In this document: piece after piece, positions 25,743 to 39,200 of the stretch
Numbering within the stretch: the first letter of the stretch is position 1
How the letters are laid out: every line of letters begins with the position of its first letter
DNA from: Ceratodon purpureus
Taxonomy: Eukaryota > Streptophyta > Bryopsida > Pseudoditrichales > Ditrichaceae
Direction of reading: 5' to 3'
Assembly (NCBI GenBank): GCA_014871385.1
Contig: CM026431.1
Coordinates: forward strand, 13,855,594 to 13,919,593
DNA: 64,000 nt
The notes under the pieces: model-generated
Database searches by the model: none
Told to the model about the DNA's origin: nothing
The model's input: only the letters and a program-made list of their open reading frames with translations
Made by a program: the position numbers and the translations under genes

Positions 25743-26081
25743 TTACAATAATGTTTGAGTTCGAAGATACAAAATTACAAGTGAAACCATGTTGTGCTTC
25801 AGAAACCTTCGGAAGAGAGGAACAACATCACAAGAATAAATGTACCTTAATCTTAAACTGATCATGCCAAAAACTCCCACAGTATATGCGCTCCAACCGG
25901 CCAAAGTCCTTTGACAAGTCAACCCGTTGATTTGCAGAACAAGGTCCTCGCTCCCTTCTTCACGAATTCTATTTTCAAATCCTCTTTCAGAATGTAGTAC
26001 ACTGCTCACCATCACTTTTCTTATAAAAAAAAGAACACTTTTATTGCAAATAGACGCACGCATGACTCGAACGAAATGCAC
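25743..26081 (-). pseudogene. Unrecognised coding-like fragment
   Basis: The minus-strand frame contains a stretch around GFENRIREEGSEDLVLQING and WSAYTVGVFGM that has a more protein-like composition than the AT-rich surroundings. No family was recognised. It lies in the same block and on the same strand as the fragment at 27440-27996, so both may be pieces of one decayed gene. Confidence 0.25.
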
Positions 26082-26228
26082 AAATTAAGGCTACAAGAAC
26101 GGGCGATCCTTGTCTCTCTCTCAAATGCCATCAAATTTTACAAATTAAGGCTATCAAATGCCAATTGATCCTCGTAGCATACCAGGGTTTAGGGTTTAAA
26201 AAGAATTGCTTTGTAGAATACACCAACC

Positions 26229-26570
26229 ATGAAAGAGACAAAAAACAAACCAACCTTCAAGAGGGGAGCAAGGAATTCAATGTTTTTCAATCTCATGAAA
26301 AGGATAGACAAATTCCCTTTGCTTGGGGCAGATAACGGCGACTGTCAAAATCGTTATATCTATGGCGTCTTCTTGAACGCTTTCAACAGCAAATGGGAGT
26401 GCTTCATGTTACTCATGGCTGCCAACAATCCGAGAGATCCCAATTACTTAAAATGTTACACAATGTTTGTTTATTGTGCTGCAAACCAGAAGATATTTAC
26501 TCAACAAAACTCAAGAAACAGAGTTTGCTCTAACAACGCACTTGAAATTGTAGAGAGGCTGCAAAAATAA
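26229..26570 (+). other. Unrecognised open frame, 113 codons
   Basis: The frame starts with ATG (MKETKNKPTFKRG) and has a mixed, protein-like composition (for example NRYIYGVFLNAFNSKWECF). No domain, signal peptide or splice context was recognised. It may be a small unknown gene or part of the decayed element around it. Confidence 0.22.
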
Positions 26571-27439
26571 ATGGAGAATTAATGCTCTAAGTGGGAGTAT
26601 GGATCAAGTAATAGATTGCCGAGGACTCAGGTTGCGTTGAAATTCATACGGATTAAGGTTTAGGAAATAGCAATTGAGGCTATTTCACCTTGCACCTCCC
26701 AACAATGAAGAGTTAATAGCCTTCTTTCTTCGGACAAGTTTTAATTTTTGTAGCCAAAGGTGGCTAAATCATTGCCATTAGATCATGTCAAGCAACATGA
26801 AGCTATTTAATATGTTTACTACAAATCATAAATTTTTCATATACTTTGGTAAAAATTTGAAATTAGTTTGATTTTTTGAAGTGATTGTAAGGAAAATCTA
26901 TATTAAATACAAAATATATTAAGAAACTCTGATTTTATACCTAAAGTGTAACTTATAATGAAATCATCCGTGTGTTTAAATTTAGAAATTTTTGCAACAC
27001 TTTGGTAATACTTACCACTCTTGTAATAACAATCAAACATCCAATTTTTTAAAATAAATAAATTCAAAGTTGAGTACATTCCAGACTTGGCAAGCTTCAT
27101 TTTGATGATTAAGCTTAAAAAAGTAAAAATAAACATGACATACAAAATGAATGTTGTAGTCATAATAAGATAAACAGCTTCTATTGAAAAAAAGAATAAA
27201 TTACAGAATGAAGGGACAAAGGATATAACCTTGCTTCAATCTTCTTTTGCTCTTCAATCAACTTTGTCATCACTATCTCCTTTACAATATTATTTTGTTT
27301 AAAAAAAAAAACCCTTCCATAATCCAATTAAACTCAGTGTACACTATACATATTTGTTTCCATGATAATAAAAAACAATTACATGTGAGCATTGCTCGCA
27401 TGATTAGAGATTTCATGATAATCTCTATCGTCAATGTTT

Positions 27440-27996
27440 TGTTTAGAATCTTTCGAACTTGAATTTGTCGCATATCACCAAGAAACCCTGATGCAATCCC
27501 TATGTAGATTTCAATTTCTATACGATTCTTTGAGGTGTCGTGCGGATCAATTGCGTCATTCTTTATTGCAAGTCCCAACTGCATTACATCCATTATAAAA
27601 TAATACATTTAAAAGATAAATAAAAAACTTGTGTAAACACATTTAAAAAAATACAAAAGTAAAGATAATTGCACCATATAAGAAAAAACCCGTTTATTCG
27701 AAGGTCATTTTTACTACTACATCTGCTGAATAGGTTGCACTATAGAGTGTCTTTGTTAGTACTCCATGCACTGCATAGGATTCAAACGAATTGGCATAAT
27801 AGTCATCGCCATATCTTATCCGCCACTTCTTTCCATGCTTAGCAGCTTCCAATCTCTCTTTTCGAGTTGTTACCTCCTCATCTGTTGCATTGGGTAGTAA
27901 CTGAGGGCATCTCAATATTCTCCACATTTCTTTTTTTGCATCCTCAAGAAACCTCCTCATTCGGACTCTCATATATTCAAACACCTTTTTCATCAA
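27440..27996 (-). pseudogene. Unrecognised coding-like remnant, possibly two exons
   Basis: The minus-strand frame at 27694-27996 (MMKKVFEYMRVRMRRFLEDA, then ILRCPQLLPNATDEEVTTRK) has the balanced composition of a real protein in a region where chance frames are poor in such residues. A second coding-like stretch downstream (27440-27590; QLGLAIKNDAIDPHDTSKNR) could be a following exon. I do not recognise the family. It may be an element-encoded protein within the 24-31 kb block. Confidence 0.3.
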
Positions 27997-28549
27997 CTTA
28001 CCCCCATCTCTATAAGTACGTTAGAATTTGATAACTTATTATTTTTCATCAATGTTGAAATATGCTTTCTTCGCTCTCTGAAGTTTTGCTACGGATATAA
28101 TGTAGCTATTGCCGGACCCTTTCGTAATAGCTAATAATTTACAACTTTCTTTTGTGCTTTTTGCACGACACAACAATTATAAATATAACAACGTAGTTAG
28201 TTTCCACATCAATTTAACACTCATTTTTTTGTTCTCAAATCCCCGAACTCAAGCACCAATAACTAAGTCAACTTCATTCATGTATTTGCATCAAAACAAA
28301 TTGATTGCCAGATATTCACTATATAATACAATGTAATATATGTTTAATAAAAAAATTAATGATCTATGAGCCAATTGAATGGATTGTGGAGATTCAATAA
28401 AGAAAACCTAGAATATACTGTAAGGATTCAATAGATAACACGTATAAAAACATATAATGCATTATGGGTATTTAATAAAGAAATCAACGAGCATTCAATG
28501 ACAAAAGTAATATTCACGGGAAATATTTTTAAAAATTTTAAATACTACT

Positions 28550-28612
28550 CATGTGAACTACATGTGATCTCTGGTTCATGTGATCTCTAGTTCATGTGAA
28601 TCACATGTGATC
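28550..28612 (+). repeat. Short interspersed CATGTGA repeats
   Basis: The words CATGTGAACTA, CATGTGATCTCTGGTT, CATGTGATCTCTAGTT, CATGTGAATCA and CATGTGATCG follow each other within about 60 bases. This makes a small degenerate tandem array with internal palindromes (TCACATGTGA). Confidence 0.6.
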
Positions 28613-31600
28613 GTATGAAGTATTCTTGAAATCGGTTCAAGATTGTCTCATTAATTCTACAAGTAATGTTTCCGTATTTTGGATCAAAGGACCTTTGTGA
28701 TGACGATTGAAAAAAAGAAAAAAAGACTTGAAAATAGCCATGCACACAAAGTATGCAAAGATTGATTTGATTTTTGTTGAGTAGGTATAATTTCAATGTA
28801 ATGAGTTCCTTTGAAAAAGGTTATCAAGGAAATCTTCACCCGATACCACACTTATATAACCAATAAGAGTTTTAAAAAAATAAAATCTTGTAGACAAATC
28901 TTAACTTTAATATTGTTGAAGAATTAACAAAAAGATATTGAGCAAGGTCATCAAATGGTTGTCAAAGAATAAATAATCGAAGATGAAAGAGGAGACCTCA
29001 TACATACAGTCACAACTTTCCAATAGAAATCTAATTATTTGCAAATTAATTAATTTTTTCAACTTGAACCACTAAATACATACCTCCACATAGATTCATG
29101 GTCGTGAATTGAGGCCGAATTGGATTGTCTTCGAGTTTGTGTAGGTGAGTGATATGGATGCGGCCGGTATTCACGAATAGATGTGCGACCAACAGTTCTT
29201 TCTCCTTGAGTTGCTATAATTTCAAGTACTTGTAAAACACTCTTGAAGGTGACAAGGGTTTAGGGTGAGAGCGAAAGGAGAGACAAGAACATAAGCAAGT
29301 TCCCCTTCGGAGAGTGACTTTGATTGTTCATTGAAACATGGTAAATGCCTATTTCTCTTAGCTTCAAAAACAATAAATATCATTATCATGACAATGAACA
29401 AAATTTGTAATTTTTTTAATTTTTATTTATGTGTACTAATTAATGGTGATGGAAAATGCGAACATGACGTTGATGGAATTCAAAAATCATTTATAGCAGT
29501 GGAAAAAATATGATTTTAATAATGCAAAAAATTATGCCATGCTTATTTTAGTTTATTTTTGAAAAGGGCAAGTATACCTTAGGAGTACAATTTAAATATG
29601 TTTGAACAAATGGACATTACATTAATGAAATATGCGTAAAGGCTCAGTATCAAAAGAGATGTAGATGGACAAATAGTTAAATACAATTGTAGATTAGAAG
29701 CATTAAAGGCGGCCAAAAGAGATATTGAAGCTTTGAACAATCATGCATCAAACAAAGATGGCGCACTTAAAAATGTGAGAGTTTCATTTCAGTAAAAAAT
29801 TAAATTAAATTTATGGGATAAGAATATTTCATGTGTATCTTTCTATTTCATGTATAAAATGTCTTACTCTTATTGATTTTATAAGATGTATCAAAAACAT
29901 TTACTATTATCTAGATTATTACATATTTATATAATTTACAGAGTTTTGAATTTGTTGAAGAGAATTGAGGCTTTGTATTTTAAATTGTAGGAGCAAAAAG
30001 AGACAATGATTGATTTAAATTAATATTGTGCAGACAATCAAAGAAGGCAAGAATGTGCTTTCACGGGTAGATGGAAGAATGTGCTTGTACAGGTGGATTT
30101 TAATGTAGAATATAGGTTGTAGTTACAAAATAAAATTCCAAGTTCAACTCCTATAGCTATACATAAAGGAAAATCTTATTTAAAGGCTATGATTCTTTAA
30201 AAAGTTCAAATTTTGCTAAAAACGCAACCATAAATTAATAATCATCTATTCATAGTTATTGCTACTTATGAAGCATAGCACAACATAACTATTGGAGATG
30301 TAAGTCCAAGTCTACTTCAAAATCCTTCTCATATTAATTTACTACATATTTTTTAAGTCAATTAACAGTCTAGTGGAAAACATTTTGGGAAATAAATTAA
30401 GTCCAAAAGTAATATATAGAAATTACAATTATCATTAGTTGTTTATTAATGTTTGTATATATGAAATATACATAAAACATTTTTTTTGCTAATACTATAA
30501 ATCACAATGAATGTGTGGATTAAAAATGAGTAAGTCTAATTATGAAATCACATTTAGGTTGTGGGAATATGTACGACAATTGCAGTTCCAGGTGGCCTAA
30601 GTGATGAGCAAAGTGAATGGCCAATGTATGCTTGTCTAACACATAAGTTTTTTATTTCACCTTGGTATAGTAGTGTAGAATTGGTCACCTTGGAGGTGGT
30701 ACAATTTTCCAATGTCAAGTATGGTGGGATCAGTTTATTATTACATTGTACATGATGTTTTTATACTAAAGGGGATGGATCACAAGTAGGAGATCATACA
30801 ATTGACCTTGGATTCATCCGTCCCTATCATGAGCTAGAATTTGACAACATTATTGATATTACTCAGTAGGCAATGCTATCATGGAATAAATCTATAAAGA
30901 ACATGCATAGTACTCATGCTAATAGTAGCTCTTAGTTGCATAACATGCCCAATTACTTATTGGTAAATGTTCAAATTTTAAAAGTGATTCATGTGGTCCC
31001 ATATTTTGGAGATGTTGATGTAAACAAGGTTTTCATAAATAAGTAAAAATTTTAAAATTTTAAAATTTTAAATTCAATTCAGATTGTTTTAGTGTCATTT
31101 GGTATGAAAAAATTTTAAAAATAAAAGATAAAAAAATATATGTATATCTTAGAGTATAAAATTGTCAATGTTCAGTTGGATGGCTAAAATGGCTGGATTT
31201 AAATAAAGTTGCTATTTTGTTTAATCAAATGCAAGAGTATAGCATTTGTTTTTGTCATTTTCATTGTCCACCCTAGTTGAGGTGGAGAAGGATGACGCTT
31301 GAATTATAAAACATAGGGCAAAAATCAGGGGAAAGAAATTGCCAAAAACTATGACAGAAATACGGAGTATTCTTATAGCAATGATTATTTTATTTTATTG
31401 TTTTTTTTTGGCCAAAAGAGTCACGCAGTGACTTCCCTTTTATTTTTTCTAGAAGGGCTACATAATGACTTTATTGTTGAACGATTTATGTAATGTCTAT
31501 GTAAACTATATGTAACATCTACTCAATTATTTTCTATTATTTCATGTAACATCCCCATGATTCTTCCAAGTGAAAATCGTATGTAACAACTATATAAACC

Positions 31601-31679
31601 TTATACAAATCTTATGCAAACCAATCAACAAACCTCCTATGCCATTTAACTAGCAAAAAGGCTCCAATTCGTCAATTTT

Positions 31680-33274
31680 TGTCCCTCTACTTAATGCCAC
31701 TCTCTTCAAAACTCAAATCTCAACGAACGACAAGACGGACGAAAGCCATTCACCCGTCCGTCGGGCAACCGAAGTCCAATCGGAAATCCTGCCTCACGGG
31801 ATTGAGGTCTATTATTTGCCGGGTCCTCTGCAACCCTCGTCACAAACGGAAATCATCCACCGCACCTCATCCAACTACACCCACTTTCTCAGCACCTCGC
31901 TAGGCTCGACCGCGGATGAACTCCCCGTCCCCACCACTCTCATCCATATCGCCTCATCCACGAAAGTCCTTGAAAAATCCTGCCATTCCAAAGGGACCAT
32001 GGATGAGATTTTGGATGAGAAACCGGTCCCCGCTGCAACCCTCGTCGTCGTCTCCAAAGGGAGAACGGGTTTCCGAGGGGCGAAGCTCGAAGCGCCATCG
32101 CCATAGCGGAGCTTCGCACACCGTCCTCGATCGCTGCAATGCGCTCCTGCTCGCAATTCGCCGCCACCGCCATCGTCTCCGCCTCGTTGTCCCGGTCACG
32201 GCGCTCTTTTCCGCGTCTCAATTGGTGAGCTGTGCACGTTTTGCGCCTCGGGACACCAACCGCTGGATGTGAAGCGTAGTGGTTGCGGTAATCACTAGGA
32301 CGGAAGCGCCATGGACGGGTACGCGTACTAGAACTTGTTGCTCTTGCTTGTTCTACTTGCTGTTGCATTGCTGGAGGTGATCGCTCTCGTTGGAGCTGAA
32401 TGGTGATCTGGTCGTTGTAATGTATGGTTTAAGGTGAGGAGTGCCTCGAATGGATATGTTAGGTTTAGGAAGGGTTAGTAATTGGAGCAGAAGAAGCAGG
32501 GAGAATGAAGTAGTTAGCGGCATTTGATATGGTTGTTGTAACCAGAGGCGATAGTGTTTGTTAGATTTGTTCATTTTCGTTTGAGTGATGAGCTAGTCGT
32601 TGTGTCGAGGGAATGAGTTTTAGGGAGTAGTGTTGTGGAATGGAGATGTTAGGTGTGTGGAGAGAGATGAATCGGAGGAGCAGGAGCGGAGAGGTTAGCA
32701 TTTGCTATGGATGTCGCGGTTGTTTTACGCAGTAGCAGTAGTGTTTTCTTAGATTTTTTCAATTTCGTCTGAATGGCGAGCTAGTCGTTGTAATGTGTGT
32801 TGTCGAGGGAATGAGTTTGACGGAATGAGGTTGTGTAATGGAGATGTTAGGTTTAGGGAGAGAGAGGAATTGGAGGAGAAGGAGCGGAGAGGTTAACATT
32901 TGCTATGAATGTTGTACGCAGTGGCGGTAGTGTTTGTTAGATTTGTTCAATTTTGTTTGAATGATGAGCTAGTCGTTGTAATGTATGCTGTTTGGGGAAC
33001 GAGGTTCTGGAATGGAGATGTTAGGTTTAGAGAGAGTGAACATCGGAGAAGGAGCGGAGAGGTTTACACTGGTCTTGGACATTGCGGTTAGTTTTGCTAG
33101 AGGTGATAGCGTTTGTTAGTTTTGTTCGATGTCGTTGTTCAAAAGTTCGATTTGTAGGCGTGATTGCTGCGTTTGGGACGGCTGTGTTCATTCATGGAAT
33201 TGACAGGTGAGTTTGATCAGAATACAATAGTATTTTGTCTTGTTTGTCTAAGTGGAGGTTTTGTTGAATTCCAG
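31680..33274 (+). promoter_or_regulatory. GC-rich leader and repeat-filled upstream region of the MUN gene
   Basis: 31680-32280 is GC-rich and may be the promoter and a 5' untranslated exon of the MUN gene; a donor-like TTG/GTGAGC lies near 32223. Frames here are Ser/Pro/Arg-rich and lack domains. 32405-33133 is a tandem array described separately. The first coding exon of the MUN gene should lie in this stretch: the exon at 33275 begins with one base of a split codon, and no ATG precedes it in frame. The ATG at 33194 (MELT, donor at 33207) does not join in phase to the acceptor at 33274. Confidence 0.45.
32405..33133 (+). repeat. Four tandem copies of a roughly 188-bp degenerate repeat
   Basis: Units start at about 32405, 32590, 32778 and 32966, giving periods of 185, 188 and 188. 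Each carries, in order, GAGCTAGTCGTTGTAATGTA or a variant, GGAATGGAGATGTTAGG, GGAGCGGAGAGGTT, and GTTTGTTAGATTTGTTCAAT. Copies differ by substitutions and small indels, so the expansion is not very recent. The array lies directly before the first recognised coding exon of the MUN gene, so it is probably inside a leader intron or 5' untranslated sequence. Confidence 0.85.
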
Positions 33275-36200
33275 GAGTACGGACTTGGAATTACTACAAC
33301 GGTATCGCCGGGACCGGCGGGAGCTTCTGAACTTTCTTCTGGCTGCGAGTGTGATCAAGAAAGTTGTTATGCCGCCTGGAGCTGTCTCTTACGATGATAT
33401 AGACCTAGATCAAATAAGCGTGGATTATATTCTTGAGTGTGCTCGTAAAAGTACGTGGCATCTGAAATATTGTAGTATATCATTTTAATTGGATGGATAG
33501 CATTTAGTAACGGGTTTCATTTAATGATTTTGTTTCCTGTCTATAATCCCTACTTTTTCTCTCATTTTGATGTTAAGGTCTGGTTTATGTTTGATTCGGT
33601 ATCATTGCAGTGAAGGGTTGGTTGATTTGCAAAACGTTGTCTATGGCTTGCTGTTATCTGAACTCGTGGAGCATGCTGAGTGTGCAGATTCTGCATTAGA
33701 CCTTTCTGAGGCAATTAAACGTTATCATGATGACCTGAACTTGCCTCCTTCGGTTAGTCCATTTCTCCTTTCTCTTTGTTTGAGCCAAGGTGCGCCTTGC
33801 GCTTAACTTCTGAATCCCTTTGTGTTACCCTTGCGGACGCCTTTCGTGTATGTATAATACTATTCCGTTACTGTCTCAGAATGATCATTGCTTTACGATT
33901 CTAATTTCAGCTTTATTGCATTCTTTGTTTCAGTTAGGTTTTTGCATACATTCATTTGTGCAACGATTGGTGTGTTTTCTGATACTTCTCTTTATGATTT
34001 GCAGTCCGAAACAAAATTGGGAGAGATTTACTATTTGGTCACAAATCCTGACTTATCTGGTCCTATCCCCTCGCGACCGCCTCCTCGTAAGGGTTCTGAA
34101 CCTGCAACACCTCCAACGTACAAGAAGAGCTTCTCCTTGCAATCCACACCATCAAAACGCGTGGATGTGGATGACGAGTTGGATGACGACGAGGACGATG
34201 ATGAACTTCCTCGAAAATCCCAGCGAGCGTTGAATGATATCAGTAATTTTGTGCTAGATTTGCCGCCTCTTGCAACAGGTAACTTTGTCGTAGTCCGTTA
34301 TGACTAAAGCCATGAGGTTCCATTTGAGTTGATAACCTTGTTATAGCAGTCTGTCCAGGTGTTCGTTGGTTTAATCGTACGCATAAGTCTAATGTTATCA
34401 CAGGATGATCTTGCTTCGGTTAGTTGTGGAGTTGGTGGAGGCTTGAGATTCAAGTAATACACAAACTCATACCTAAGTTCTGAACGTCAGAATTTTAGTT
34501 TAAATAAAGAAGGTAGTCTAATTATCTGTTCAAGAGTCGCAATTTATATGTCCTGGTTTAGAATCAAGTTGTAGGACTCTGTGACTTGACGTGTGCTGGA
34601 TGCAACTTATTGCAGATTATTGTGCATAAACAAGGGTGTCTAATTCTAATTCACAAAATGCACCAACTGAAATTCTTCAAACCATACATTCAAATTTACC
34701 TGTAGTTGATTTGTTTATGTACCTGGTGGTGGATTGATTTCGTATCATATCTACCAGTCTTGTGTCTTGCTACAACCATCTCCTTCAAGTTGTTTTCTCG
34801 TGGTTCTGCAGGGCTATCAGATGACGATTTGAGGGAAACGGCTTATGAAGTCTTACTTGTATCCGTTGGTGCTGCTGGGTATAGTTTCTTCCTCTTCCAC
34901 ATACATTCCATTTGTGCGAATCTTGGATGACTGGGATATTTTGTCTGAATTTTTACGTAGTCACTATTGTTTTTCTTTGTGTGATTTAAAAAATAAATCT
35001 TTTGAAAGGACAGAAGCGGTCAGAACTTGGGCTATTATGAAGCACAGTATGGATCTTTTATTCAATAATTGATTTGCCGTATATTCAGAATTATCCTTGT
35101 GCAGTGTCCGAATGAATTTGAAGAGGTAATTTACATGATTGCGATGACGATTAAGTTCCAAATGAATCTGAATTTTTCTATGAATAGGCCGTGGTCAGGA
35201 TGAAAGAGGTCCTCACAAGGGTTTTAGATCTGGGTGTTGTGGTAGTTGTGGGAAGTCAGTTCTTTATATTTTGAGTTCTTTTTTTCTGGATGAGATGAAG
35301 GCCAATTGAACTCAACTTACAACTATTGTAAAAGTTGAACCTATATCTCAGATGGTTGTTTAGAACCATGACTCATAGTTGTCAACAATAAGCGAATTTG
35401 CCTGCCCGATTGGTCTGCAGAGGCCTTATTTCTCCAGCCAAAGAGAAAAAGGAGGAGAAGAAGTCAAAGCTGGTTAGGAAATTCACAAGAAACAAGACAG
35501 ACAAGTATGTACCAGCTCCTACACGGGCAGCAGGTCTTGCGGGACTTATGGAAACCATGCGCACACAAATGGAGGTTAACATTACTGACTTGTTATTGAT
35601 GTATATGTTCTTCTCCTGGACTAGGAATTGTTGGTATTACTGGCAGCATTTGTTTGTTTGTGTATGCTACAAGAGCATGGTCGGTGTTGACGAGGATATT
35701 TCCCAGATTCTAATGTTTTATGTGTGGTCACCTGCTTGTTTCTGCTAGTTTCTTTATGATCTCATGGTCTGTGGACCTATATCCTCGTTTAGTGGCCACA
35801 AATGGATTTCTCAACCCTTTCCCTACTCTACAATTTTTAACACTCTAGTACTTAAATAACATCCTGCACTTAAATGATGGTTTTAGCTGTTGGGGCTGTC
35901 CTTAATTTTCCGGTGGTCCTTTTTTCCAACATTTTAACTCGATAATTGTATCATGATCCAGATCTCGGGAGTTTCTGATCGACGCACTAGGGAGGCAATT
36001 CTACACGCATCTGCAGGAAGGGTTGGCAAAAGGATGGATACACTTCTCGTTCCTCTGGAGCTTCTAAGTGCTGTGCCTCATTCTGCTTTCCCTGACAAAA
36101 TACAGTACATTCGTTGGTCAAAACGGCAGGTTAGCGTTAACTGTTGCGTTTGTTGTAAGATAGTTTCTTTGAAAAGAATAATTGATCGCATGCCATTAGA

Positions 36201-39200
36201 TTCGGCGTACAATACGCAAGTTCGAGAATTTAGTAAATTCATGCGGATTCTGCTTCAAATATGCAAGTACATGCAAGTTATTCATGCAACAAGTCAGTGC
36301 TTGGCTATGTGTTCCTTGCTGGAAAGGAAATCTGAAACTCTATGGCTGTGTCAAACAGATGAATCTGTTATTGGAAGGGTTGCTTAATCACCCTTTCGTT
36401 GGAATTGAACCATCGGATCGTTCAGCATTGGAGTTGAGAGGACTGGTCGCCAAACTGGAAGAAGCAGAGGTAAGGGCTTGTTACATGTTTCCGTATAAAT
36501 GCCTTGTAGTATGCACACTAATGATGGAATACTGTATATTTAATCCCAATCCTCCAAATTGGGTGTACTGATGTTTGGACTATTTCCACATGTGCGTTTA
36601 ATATACCACATTCTACCAACTTAGAGGAGTAACTTCGTTGGAAAGTGTTTGTTAAAAGAGGAGTTGTTGGCTGCAGACTTTACCGTCACCGGCTGGGCCT
36701 GCCCAACACACCGAGAGCATCCGAGGCATAAGGGGGGTTGCTATTGCACTTGCAGAAAGAGTTGGGAGAGGGGATACTGGAGAAGTTTGCCATTGGGCGG
36801 ATGGTTATCATTTGAATGTCCGCATCTACGAGAAGCTTCTGATGGCTGTGTTTGATGTTTTGGACGAAGGCCAACTGGTTGAGGTAAGTAATTCCCTGGT
36901 AACTTCCTCGTGGTTTTTATTTTTGGTTTTTATTTTTTTTCTCAGCTGCTCTATGATGTAATTGATTACCTTTCAGGTTTGTAAGGGCTACTCTCTCTGG
37001 TTTCAGAATCACATCGTGTATTGTATACTAGTCCTAGACGCAGATCCTCGGCCTTGATATTACTTCTTTCCTGTCATTGATTGTACAATTTAATCGTCAT
37101 TTTATTTATTGCTTTTCTGGATAAACCATGGCAGGAAGCTGAAGAGATTCTGGAGATGCTGAAGTCTACGTGGCGAGTTTTGGGAATTACACAAACAATT
37201 CATGATACTTGTTATACATGGGTTCTTTTCCGTCAGGTAAAATAGTTAGTAATCATGAATCCATTGGCTTCTATGATTATGGTTGGTTATTTTCTAGACT
37301 CATAATTTTGTGCAAGTAATATTTCTCTTGATAGTGAAGAATGAAAAGATCCTTGCGTTATGGCAATTATGTGTTTTATTTGGTAATTTGTTGCTGAATT
37401 TTTTCATGGCTACAGCATGTCTTGACAGGTGAGCCAGCGTTGTTACAACTTGCAGCACAGCAAATGAAGAGAATTCCATCTGATAGCCAGCGCAGTACCC
37501 AAGAGAGGTTTTATGTCAAGGGACTGAGAGCTGTCGTGGAAGGGCCTGACGGACCTCAGGAACTTTCATACATTCAGTCAGTACTCATGCCCATCAAACA
37601 ATGGGCTGACAAACAACTTCAAGACTACCACCTACATTTTGCAGATGTAAGAACATCACTAGATAATTATTTTGATCTATCCAGAATGTTTTATACGAGC
37701 TCAGACAATTGAAGCGTGTTGCTACTTCAATCCTAGTTGTCTTTGGTTCTACAGTAGCCCGGGACATATGTGAAGTTTGTTTTCATATTTCCAGTTACAA
37801 GATCATAACGAGCTGAGAGAGTCAACTGTATTTTTGTTACCAGTCAGCTTACGTGTTCATGATCTTTTCTTTACAGGCTCCTAGCAAAATGGAGGTTCTA
37901 GTGACGGTAGCGATGATTACTGGTCGGCTTATCGCAGATGAGAACGAAAATTCAGGGGTGTGTACGACATCTATAAGCACGTGCATGTATTTGTTTTTTC
38001 ATGCTTTTTTTTGTTCTAAGCAGTTTATTTTATTGTTTGGGTATTGCTACATTGTTCACCATCTGGACAGGTGGGAAACTTTGGGCTGTATTTTGATTCT
38101 TTTCAAATTAATCATTTAGGAGGTACTCTGGCAGGAGAACTGATAATGTAGCATTGATGTTATAGTTATCTAAAGTATTCATAGTCACGAAGGTACTTTC
38201 ACCAGGTCCTTAGTTATCATTGTCTGATGTACGAATTGGAATTATTCTAGGTTCGTTTATCTCAGATCCTAGACCTATTGTGATACAGTTTGAGATATCT
38301 AATGAAATGATGCACTCAGGTAGCAAGAATGACATCTACTGCAGAAATGGCAGCTGTTGCTAAGCAGGCCGAAGATTACATCTGGTCGTCTGTGAAGTTG
38401 GCTTATGATAGGGTATGCCTCTGACGCTTCGGATATTATGCAATTCAATTGTTTGATTTCTTCTATTCTATTTTGAGTGCACACCGAATTTGAATTCATT
38501 GCAGGATCAGCAGGTTGCTGACGTTATCCTTTTTCATCCCTTTTGCTGTTTCTTTCCCTTCAGTTACTTTAATATAGCGGCCTCGTTATCTTTACAGATT
38601 GTGGAGGAAGTTGAAGCAAAGCAAGGGTACGACGATAAACATCCACTAGCACAGCTTGCAGAGAATGTGCAAAGGCTGGCTAAGAAGGATGCCAACGTGT
38701 TCTCGCCCATTCTCTCAAAGTGGCACCCTCAGGCCATTGCCATTAGTGCATGCTTATTGCACACACTATATCAGAAAGAACTGGTAATGTTTATATCGTA
38801 TTTGTTGTAGAGCTTGGAGGATGTCATGTATGGCCCATGCTCATCCAATCTTTATGGTAGCTAACCTAAGTGAATGCTGCTTCTGACTGTGCTGCAGAAA
38901 CCCTTCCTCGATGAGGTCTCACAACTTACAGACGATGTCACGTCTGTGTTGCCGGCTGCAGACAGTCTAGAACAATTTTTGATGGAACTCATTGCGTCGG
39001 TTACCGATGACGAGGATTCCAGACGTGTTTTCGAGCAGCAGATGACACCGTATCAGGTGGGCAGTGCGTGAATATTGCAATGCATGATCTGATTCGCAAC
39101 AGTAAAACTTATGCACATAGATCAGTTCTTGGAATTTTGAGTCTCGCTCTTAGAATATATGATGTAGGATTTTCTCTGAACATTATGTGGTGAACTTTCT

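Larger units (their letters stand above)
24363..31640. mobile_element. AT-rich block, candidate large decayed DNA transposon
   Basis: About 7.3 kb of very AT-rich sequence lies between two genic regions. Near its left end (24480-24800) many GTTACAT or TTACATGAA motifs occur, and near its right end (31480-31610) the same motif occurs in reverse (ATGTAAC). Such subterminal clusters in opposite orientation are seen at the ends of several DNA transposon groups. Coding-like remnants on the minus strand lie inside. I found no sharp terminal repeats and no known transposase domain, so this is a hypothesis. If wrong, the block is ordinary AT-rich spacer. Confidence 0.3.

Noticed and set aside
26183-26200. 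Short GGGTTTAGGGTTTA run, like interstitial telomere repeat
   Set aside because: Only about two units; similar short words at 29268 and 63975 are also too short to call.
31679-32368. Several Ser/Pro/Arg-rich frames before the MUN gene
   Set aside because: Probably untranslated leader; none joins in phase with the MUN exons or shows a domain.
38505-38513. Possible 9-nt microexon (GATCAGCAG) in the MUN gene
   Set aside because: It has AG and GT on its sides and keeps phase, but direct joining of 38412 to 38598 gives DRIVEEVEAK, which fits the family alignment better.
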